64,000 bases of DNA from Heterotrichella gracilis. Lineage: Eukaryota; Sar; Xanthophyceae; Tribonematales; Xanthonemataceae. A program made the position numbers and the translations under genes. The notes beneath the pieces were generated by a model. The model was not told where the DNA came from. It saw only the letters and a program-made list of their open reading frames with translations, and made no database searches. The DNA lies in assembly GCA_032358255.1 (NCBI GenBank), contig JAULBX010028493.1, positions 62,001 through 126,000 of the forward strand, read 5' to 3'. Positions 56,695 to 64,000 of the stretch are shown piece by piece. Within the stretch, counting starts at the first letter, position 1. Each line of letters starts with the position of its first letter.

Positions 56695-58293
56695 ATGCAC
56701 GCGTCAAGCACTTGCCGTGTTGAAAGCATGTTGCCCGTACAGAGCCGCTGCTCTGCCTTTTCCGGCAAGCCCGTCGTTGCATGCAGGCCACTTCCTGCTC
56801 GCGTTGCAGCACCCCGCAGAGGCATGGGCATCACGTGCACGGCAGCTGCTGAGTTCGCCACCGCACTGCGCCCAGATGCAACTGGGCGCTTCGGTCGGTT
56901 TGGAGGAAAGTATGTGCCCGAGACCCTCATCCCTGCCCTAGCAGAGCTTGAGGCAGCATATGCTGAAGCCAGGAACGACCCCGCCTTCCAAGAGGAGCTT
57001 GACGGCATCCTGAAGGACTATGTGGGCAGGGAGTCGCCACTGTACTTTGCGGAACGCCTGTCAGAGCACTACCGTAACGCCGATGGCAGCATGGCCCACA
57101 TCTACCTCAAGCGTGAGGACCTGAACCACACAGGAGCACACAAGATCAACAACTCCCTGGGCCAGGCGCTGCTGTGCAAGCGCATGGGGAAGAAGCGTAT
57201 CATCGCGGAGACGGGAGCGGGGCAGCACGGGGTGGCCACAGCAACCGTGTGCGCGCGTGCTGGGCTGGAGTGTGTGGTGTACATGGGGGCCAAGGACATG
57301 GAGAGGCAGGCGCTTAACGTGTTCAGGATGCGGTTGCTGGGTGCGGAGGTCCGGCCAGTGCTGTCTGGCACGGCCACGCTCAAGGACGCCACGTCAGAGG
57401 CTATCCGGGACTGGGTGACCAACGTGGAGAGCACGCACTACATCCTGGGATCAGTGGCTGGGCCCCACCCATACCCCATGATGGTCAGGTATGGCTTCCT
57501 TATCCACCCCACCTCGTGTTGTGAACCTCATCACCTGCCGGGAGTCGTTCTCTGGCCCTGTTTAAGCCTCAATCTGTGGAACCTGTTTTCATGCATATGG
57601 GTCGCATGCTTTGCTAAATGGGTGCTGCCGCTGTCCCTGCCCTCGTGTGCTGCATATAAATACATATCAGTATTTACCGCGCCGAGGCTCACTATCATAC
57701 CCATGGTGACCAGGGACTTCCATGCGGTGATCGGCAAGGAGACCCGCGCGCAGTGCATGGACAAGTTTGGCGGCAAGCCCGAGGTGCTGCTGGCCTGCGT
57801 GGGCGGCGGCTCCAACGCCATGGGCCTCTTCCACGAGTTTGTGGACGATGCCGAGGTGCGGCTGATCGGCGTGGAGGCGGGCGGCGAGGGCGTGGACACC
57901 AACAAGCACGCGGCGACCCTAACCAAGGGTTCCCCCGGCGTGCTGCACGGCTCCTTCAGCTACCTGCTTCAGGACTCGGAGGGCCAGGTCATCGACCCCC
58001 ACAGCATCAGCGCGGGGCTGGACTACCCAGGCATCGGCCCCGAGCACAGCTTTTTGAAGGACATGGGGCGGTGCGAGTACTACTCCGTGACCGACACCGA
58101 GGCCATGGTGGCATTTGAGAGGCTATCGAAGCTGGAGGGCATCATCCCCGCGCTGGAGACCTCCCACGCGCTGGCCTACCTCGACAAGCTGTGCCCCACT
58201 TTGCCTGACGGCACCAAGGTGGTGATCAACTGCAGCGGGCGGGGCGACAAGGACGTCAACACGGCGGCCAAGTGGCTGGGCATGCCCATGTAG
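56695..58293 (+). CDS. TSB: Tryptophan synthase beta chain, plastid, 2 exons
   Basis: Exons 56695-57488 and 57714-58293 give 457 residues including a plastid transit peptide of about 50 ([16 protein letters not shown]...ITCTAA). The mature enzyme reads [38 protein letters not shown] with the PLP Lys in [44 protein letters not shown], the phosphate loop [10 protein letters not shown] and the end [11 protein letters not shown]. It joins indole (or the alpha-subunit product) with serine to make tryptophan. The 225-nt intron is a multiple of three and has no stop, so the frame reads straight through it; splicing is required because it interrupts [15 protein letters not shown]. An upstream in-frame ATG at 56530 would add 55 residues. 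Confidence 0.97.
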   Translation: MHASSTCRVESMLPVQSRCSAFSGKPVVACRPLPARVAAPRRGMGITCTAAAEFATALRPDATGRFGRFGGKYVPETLIPALAELEAAYAEARNDPAFQEELDGILKDYVGRESPLYFAERLSEHYRNADGSMAHIYLKREDLNHTGAHKINNSLGQALLCKRMGKKRIIAETGAGQHGVATATVCARAGLECVVYMGAKDMERQALNVFRMRLLGAEVRPVLSGTATLKDATSEAIRDWVTNVESTHYILGSVAGPHPYPMMVRYGFLIHPTSCCEPHHLPGVVLWPCLSLNLWNLFSCIWVACFAKWVLPLSLPSCAAYKYISVFTAPRLTIIPMVTRDFHAVIGKETRAQCMDKFGGKPEVLLACVGGGSNAMGLFHEFVDDAEVRLIGVEAGGEGVDTNKHAATLTKGSPGVLHGSFSYLLQDSEGQVIDPHSISAGLDYPGIGPEHSFLKDMGRCEYYSVTDTEAMVAFERLSKLEGIIPALETSHALAYLDKLCPTLPDGTKVVINCSGRGDKDVNTAAKWLGMPM

Positions 58294-58930
58294 GCAGCAG
58301 CTTGTTTCCTGCCTGGGCGCCATCTAGGAAGGGCATCCACATGCCTCCAGGAGCAAGGGCATATGCACGTGCAGGGTTGGGGGTTGGGTGCTACCCCTGT
58401 TTTCCATCGCCTTATTGGCTACTGTGCTGCGGCACTGCCTGTTGGCAGTGCATGCAGTTGAATTTGGGGTCCGGTAGCGCCACCCGTGTTTGAATCCACA
58501 GATTCTTGTCAGAACATCCTTTATCCATTGCAGTCAGTAAACTTCGACGCTAGCGCTCGTTGGGATTTTGTACCATACCACGGGGCATAGGAATCGTGAA
58601 TACAGTTCCTATTTGGGGTTTTCAATTTAGCAGTCAAAAGCGGAGGAGTCAGTATTGGGAAAAGCGGAGGGTTTTACGCCACAAACAATTTGCAACCATG
58701 ATTTGGTTCAGGTTTAGGGATGTACTCTTCTTCCATGGTCCAGTACTCACAGCACATTGCTAATTATGATTGCTGGTCCTGTTCACCATGCTCCAAGTTA
58801 TGTGACTAGATCGCGTAATGGTTGTCACAATTTTTGCGCGTGTGGTGTGGCACGCTGATTTGCTATATCAAGCAGCGGCTGTAATGGGTATCCTGGTCGC
58901 AATCTCCAGCCATCCGATGTGACAGCAGCT

Positions 58931-59021
58931 GGGGTGATTTTGCGCAGTGCGATGTGCCACAGGAGTAGCTGCTATGGCCCAGCCGTTCACAGTCATCACC
59001 TTCTGTGAGCAAAATCACCCC
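58931..59021. repeat. 13-bp perfect inverted repeat, 65-nt spacer
   Basis: GGGGTGATTTTGC at 58931-58943 and its exact complement GCAAAATCACCCC at 59009-59021. Could be terminal repeats of a tiny element or a 3'-end hairpin. Confidence 0.8.
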
Positions 59022-59255
59022 GAAAATACATGCTGTGGGGCCACCCATAGTGTGCAGCCGGTTGAACCATAGCCAGGCTCGGCATGCCATGACATTGTGC
59101 ATGAACACGGGCCCGGTGCACTTGCAGACCAGGAACCCATTCAATGAGCAGACGCAGTGAGCAGACTCAGTCAGGCCGCCACTGGTCGGACCGCCACAGC
59201 CATATTATGGGGTTCATATCCAAATTACCTGTAGTATATTCACTGAGATGGCTCT

Positions 59256-59311
59256 GCATGCTGGCGCAAGGTCCGACCGCATGTCCGACTGCATGCTGGC
59301 GCATGGTCCGA
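59256..59311. repeat. Direct repeat, 21 bp, 35-bp period
   Basis: GCATGCTGGCGCA(A/T)GGTCCGA at 59256-59276 and 59291-59311, one mismatch. Confidence 0.85.
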
Positions 59312-60117
59312 GTGGCACTGGGATCATAATGCGGCATCAAAAGCACGCCTGGCCGACGGTGGATAATGACACTATGGCTGTAACAGTTACAATCGTGTGA
59401 GCATGCATGTCCTTGACAGATCAAATACTACACATGATGGCAGCTACAATAGTTAGGCGTAATGCAAGCGTTGGCAGCTGCATGCACAACTTGGCTCAGA
59501 GCAGATATTCAAAATGACGTACCGTACTATGTTTGATCGATAGTATTATGCGTTGCGTATGCATTCAACAGGGCATTCATCAGTTCAACATTTGTACTTC
59601 ACCATGTGTGCACATATGCACGCGCAGTGTTGCAATCTAGCAGTACTCAGTACATAACTCCTAAGAAAAGATACTACGGCGCTTATGATCAGCCACATGC
59701 GAGCGAGGAGATGTCTTGCAGCACGTCAGCTTTATAAGAACAAGAAGGTCTAAATGTATGGAGGAAGCTGTGCTGAGACTAACAGTGCCGGTTTCCATCA
59801 AACATGTAATAATCCCTTCCCCCCCCCCGCCCCCAATCAAGACTTGACAAGCGATGAAGTGACGCACTGACCAACAGGTGCTGGAATGTGATCTCCCATC
59901 GCCAGGACATAAAACTGATACCACTCAAATGCCTTCACTGTGGTTCAAAACGGCATCTCAAATGAACATGCGGCCTCGCCAGCCGCGCACCGCGCACAAA
60001 TCACACAGCACACTGACCATCTGCACTCCTGCTCACCCGCTGCACACTCTCCACATGGCCAGCACATATTCTTTTGCAGCAGCGGCACTGCTTGCGGGGC
60101 TGAGCTGGTTGAGGTGC

Positions 60118-62431
60118 CTATGCGATGTTGGGCTGTGGGGTGATGCGGATGTAGCCCTTGCCGGATGGAACTTCCTTCTTCTCAAAACCCTTGGGGAACT
60201 GCACAGGGGCACACAGGGAAGACATGACAATGACTCTAATTTCAGCACAATACAAAACGGCAGTTTTCAGGCCCTGGCGCAAATCAGCGTGCGCATGCAA
60301 GTTTACCGCACTGGAGCTCGAGGCCAAGATGGACTGCATTGGTGCCATCTGTGTTGCGGCCTTGACCACAATGTGCAGGCAGAACAGACGCAGTCCATTC
60401 TGGCACTGCACCTGTTCTGTCTGCACATTGCCGCCATCAAAGCAACAGATAGGTGGCACCAATGCAGCCCATCTCGGCCTCCAACTCTGAAAGGCATCAC
60501 CACCACCATCGATGCTACATTTATGCTGCGGTAACGACCACGATGTACAGGCAGGATTAATACAGTTCATCATTGGCCTCCATTTTAACTGCATTTTGCT
60601 TAATGAATTCCAAGAATGATGTTAAAAGCAACCATGGCCACCATTACATGCATTCCGCAGAGCTGGCCCCTGTAGCAGTGTAGCTAGTGGCCCCATGCGA
60701 GGGACGCACGAGGGGAGGACCAGCCTCTGAGGCTAGCTCTGTCTTCATCCTTTCCTCTTCTTCATATGGCCTTGTACATGGGATGAGGCAAATAAATGTT
60801 CATTTAGGTATTTTACTTAATAATTCTACTCAAATAATTTCTGTTGCAGTTGCCGCACCTTCGCTGTGGCTGCCTCGTCACTGAGTGCGGGCACCACCAT
60901 GCATGCCCCGCCGCTCTGCCAGTTGACGGGTGTCGCCACGCTGTAGTTGGCAGTCAGCTGGAGGGAGTCAGTGACACGCAGCACCTGGGAGGATTGAAGA
61001 AAGGGATCAGTGAAATCCAAAGCAACTTGTTGGGAGTGCATCGCGTCACAACACTGCTTCAGAAAATAGCCCAAGTCACCCTGGCTGCAAGCTATCACGA
61101 CACGAAACCTGGGTGGGTTTCTAGTGTCAATGATGCCTGCATTCAATGAATCAACTGGTTCGCCTATCACCCAATGTTCCGTTTATTTGCAATTGCAGCC
61201 AAACACTCCACATGCTTTCTTGACATTTCCACCAAATTGACGTTGTGATGTTGTGGTGTTCATTATACCACAGCTCCTGTGTGTTCTAATCTGCACACAT
61301 ATTTGTGCCGGACTGAACACACATATTTGCAGGTACTTTAGGTACTTTTTAGGTTTTCATTTTCATCGGGTGCACCGCAGAGGTGAACGCATATGATCCT
61401 GGTTTCCCAGCCCGTCCCCCTTGCACCTCATCGAAGTTCCTGCCAGTGGTGGCGGGGTACAGGATGGACAGTTTGAGCTTCTTGTCTGGCCCAATCACAA
61501 ACACCGCGCGGGCGGTGAGTGGGATGCCAGCCTTGTCCTTCTCATCGGGATCGATCATGCCATACCTGTATGACCACAGGACACATGGTGAATAGCTCGT
61601 CACGCATGCAGCAGCCCTGCAATGTGCATGATGCAGAGCCAAACCCTAAACCCCAAACCCTAAACCCAGCATGAACTGGTTGTGCACATGAATGGAACAG
61701 GAGCAGCAGCACACTGCGCAGGCCTGTGCCCCGCAATTGTGGCGTGCGCCATGCGAGTTACCACATGCACGCCTGGCAGGTTTATCAAGTTCCATACAAA
61801 ACCCTGATAAGATATACGCCGCGGTCATTGGCAGTACAACCAAGTAAGTGCCATGCCGTGACTTACTTAACAGCGATGTCCCTGTTGGGGTCTGAAATGA
61901 TGGGGTAGAAGACGCTGCTCCCAGGGGTGTACGCCTCTATATCAGAAATCCACCTGCATAGGCACCACCAGCATGTCATGTCACCACCCACACAACCCAT
62001 TGAAGTGCGAACAAGGCCTGCATGCAGACAGCCTACAGGCAGATTCTGCACCACAAATGCAGCTCTGCCACGTGCACCCAGCGGCACGCCACCAGCGTTC
62101 CTGATAGCCCTACAGACTCTTCACTTTGTAGCCCAACCGCTGAGGGCACATGTGACCAATATTTTTTGTGTCATAATTCCAAGTGTGTCACTTACCCCTT
62201 GTGTGACTCGGTGTCGTTGCAGGACAGCGCCAGCACCTTGACGCCGCGCTTCTCAAACTCGCCCTTCAGCTTGCCCACCACGCCCAGCTCGGTGGTGCAC
62301 ACAGGGGTGAAGTCGTTGGGGTGGCTGAACAAGATGGCCCAGCTCCCGTCGATGTACTTGTGGAACTCAATGGGACCCGTGGTGGTGTCCGCACTGAAGT
62401 CTGGCACCACATCCCCCAGGTTGATGCCCAT
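60118..62431 (-). CDS. 1-Cys peroxiredoxin (Prx6 type), 5 exons
   Basis: Exons 62431-62196, 61953-61867, 61565-61427, 60984-60859 and 60198-60118 give 222 residues, the usual length. The active site is [15 protein letters not shown] with the peroxidatic Cys, supported by the downstream Arg in [10 protein letters not shown]. The 1-Cys class is shown by [44 protein letters not shown] and the end [14 protein letters not shown], with no resolving Cys at the C-terminus. It reduces hydrogen and lipid peroxides in cytosol or nucleus. The acceptor for the last exon is confirmed by the family sequence [16 protein letters not shown]. Intron 4 contains a long imperfect hairpin; intron 2 has a telomere-type run. 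Confidence 0.97.
60320..60482. repeat. Long imperfect hairpin in peroxiredoxin intron 4
   Basis: Arms of about 75-80 nt around a centre near 60400. The outer parts GAGGCC(A/G)AGATGG(A/G)CTGC and ATTGGTGCCA, and the inner AATGTGCAG(G/A)CAGAACAG, match between one arm and the complement of the other; bulges lie between. A decayed third copy of the left arm (TGCGGTAACGACCACGATGT) follows near 60527. Confidence 0.8.
61641..61668. repeat. Telomere-type run in peroxiredoxin intron 2
   Basis: Four units on plus, AAACCCTAAACCCC then AAACCCTAAACCC, so TTTAGGG on the transcript strand. Confidence 0.88.
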
Positions 62432-63894
62432 GGTGGCTGCTGAGAGGCCTGGGCAAGGCAAGGCGAGGGGCTGGAGGTCAGGGATGGGCTGTGCTAAGGG
62501 AGGGAGTGGGGTCTGGAAAGCGGGGAGGAAGGGGTTTGCACGCAAGCGGCAAGTGTCTGGAGGAGAGGTTCTAGAGTGGTCCTGGTTCCACCTGGCAGGG
62601 ACGTCGGATTGTTCTTGGCGTTTTTGAGAGGCATGAGGAACTCCCAAGTGCTTCTAAGACTCTGCGAGAACTGGTTAACCCCATATCACAACAGGATCTG
62701 GAAAACAAGGACCTTGAAAACAAGGTTTGCCTTGCCAAAGCTGTACCAAGCTTGCAGGAAGCTTCCAATGGAAGGTCCTGTACCAGAGCTGGTCACTTCA
62801 TGGGCCATGCATACTGGCACTCCTGTGAGGTTGGCCCCAGTGGTTCGGACTATTTCCCTCAACTTCATCAGACACTCAACTCTGATGTAAGACCACCTTC
62901 AGCGTACCAACTGAAGTGAGTGCATCGGTGGCACCTGTCAAGACATGCCATCATGATGCGCCCCCAAAAACGTGATGAACGAAAGGGTTCCGGTAACAGA
63001 CTACCACGCTAATGCAACACACGCGCGCGGAGGTCCACATTAAACTATGTGACCACAGCAGCTTGCTGTTTCAGTTTATAAACTGCCGCTAGGCCGTGGG
63101 ACCCCAACATCGCTAGCTACAGTCCTGGTGTTTGGGCAGGAAACGACAGCCAACACACAGAAGCAAACACAGCGAGGTGCACACCAACATACTCCTCCAA
63201 GCGCTCGTCAGCATCAGCACGATCCAAGATAGTACCTCACCTGAAGAAGGCTCCGGGGCAGGGAAAGCTAGAAGGGTCGGGACAGGACGGCAGCCGTAGC
63301 GCAACCTCTCGTGAGCTATAGCAAGAGCCTGTTAGACGGGAATAAAGCAAGCACGTTCTCGACAACCCTTGTAGTAGCACTGTCGACATATGCCCTTGTC
63401 GTGCGCATAAACAGCTAACAAATATGCACACGCTGGGGCCCTGTCAGGGGCCAGATTGCGCTGTAAGAGGGGGGTGAAGTAGTCCCTCATTTGGAGGGTC
63501 CCTTGCATGCATTCCTGCACAATTATCTTTATAACCCTAGCACATGTGCACACAGATCACCAGAATTTGCAGTGTCCCCCCGCATGCATAGGCAGCTGCA
63601 GAGCGAGGCGTCAAGTGGGCGAAGCCTTGGCACCGTCGGACAACCAATTCGCGTTCTGCTGACATACATAGCATATTCACGTTGAACACGTTGCGTGTCC
63701 AAGCTGCCGACGTCTCCGGCTGTTCCCCCCCATGCACCCTGATTGCCATGGGCCACATTGCTACATGCCACAACGCCCACATTGATGCCGCATTGTCTTA
63801 AAAGCGTCGCTCACAAAGACAGCCCAACATATGTAATATAGGGGGTAGTTTGAACACCTTGTGTTGAGCGGCGCGGGAACCGTAGTCACTTACC
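62432..63894. other. Divergent promoter region
   Basis: Promoters of peroxiredoxin (-) and the dynein LC1 gene (+). The plus ORF 62576-62890 has no support. Nothing else recognised. Confidence 0.5.
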
Positions 63895-64000
63895 ATGCCT
63901 ACCACTATCAAAGAAGCCATCTCCAAGTTTGAACAGGCACAAGGGGTAGTGGCCGCGGACGCAGTCAAGGTATACACGCGCTGTGTGTGATTATAACGAC
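63895..64000 (+). CDS. Outer-arm dynein light chain 1 (LC1/DNAL1-like), first exon only, runs off the window
   Basis: Exon 63895-63969 encodes MPTTIKEAISKFEQAQGVV and AADAVK, followed by a GTATAC donor. The run TTIK.AI..FE....VVA..A.K matches the very N-terminus of Chlamydomonas and animal axonemal light chain 1, a leucine-rich-repeat protein that binds the gamma heavy chain motor domain of the outer dynein arm. Only 25 residues are visible, so the call rests on this conserved start; the leucine-rich repeats would lie beyond the window. The rest (63970-64000) is intron. Confidence 0.7.

Larger units (their letters stand above)
58294..60117. other. Convergent intergenic region, 1.8 kb
   Basis: 3' ends of tryptophan synthase (+) and peroxiredoxin (-). 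Holds the two repeats listed at 58931 and 59256 and a C-rich run at 59819-59833. No gene recognised. Confidence 0.5.

Noticed and set aside
56530-58293. Tryptophan synthase as one 587-residue open frame
   Set aside because: The middle 75 residues have no family match and are bounded by good splice sites; removing them restores the conserved sequence.

Overview
The window is nuclear DNA of a green alga. Protein-coding genes are cut by many short spliceosomal introns (GT-AG, one GC-AG). Exon codon use is GC-rich, and several products belong to plants and green algae (phytol kinase, plastid tryptophan synthase beta, an mTERF protein, a secreted hydrolase with a hydroxyproline-rich-type tail). 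Short runs of the plant-type telomere motif TTTAGGG/CCCTAAA are scattered through introns and promoters. That motif, rather than TTTTAGGG, argues against Chlamydomonas and fits a trebouxiophyte-like alga. The species is inferred, not proven. All gene models below were built by hand from reading frame, splice consensus and phase; nearly every junction closes in frame.

Layout. 0-10 kb (all minus except one doubtful ORF): a Q/S/P-rich protein of unknown function, a small ASH/PapD-like protein, a seven-exon gene with two SpoVS domains, and a J-domain protein. 10-19 kb: a METTL13/EEF1AKMT4-type methyltransferase (+) converging on a Tctex1-type dynein light chain (-), a conserved small protein of unknown function (+), and phytol kinase (-). 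19-28 kb: a pepsin-type aspartic protease (+) and a cinnamoyl-CoA/dihydroflavonol reductase-like protein (-). 30-37 kb: two organelle genes in tandem, SDH assembly factor 2 and an mTERF protein (+), then deoxyhypusine hydroxylase (-). 37-48 kb: gamma-glutamyltransferase followed by a prolyl-aminopeptidase-like hydrolase (+), each with a long intron carrying a LINE relic and a decayed copy of the upstream exon end. 48-64 kb: a secreted GDSL hydrolase with a long proline-rich and acidic tail (-), a TIM-barrel sugar isomerase-like protein and tryptophan synthase beta (+), 1-Cys peroxiredoxin (-), and at the right edge the first exon of outer-arm dynein light chain LC1 (+).

Themes. Two or three genes are ciliary (Tctex1-type light chain, LC1, possibly the ASH protein), so the organism probably makes or recently made a flagellum. 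Most others are housekeeping: tocopherol/chlorophyll salvage, translation-factor modification (eIF5A, eEF1A), complex II assembly, glutathione turnover, peptide trimming and redox defence. There is no operon logic; neighbours are tandem, divergent or convergent at 0.2-2.4 kb.

The most unusual signals are in the introns: telomere-motif half-sites at opposite ends of the same intron in complementary orientation, exon-end/donor duplications, a small palindrome flanked by 10-bp direct repeats, a perfect 22-bp-stem hairpin, and a long imperfect hairpin in a peroxiredoxin intron.
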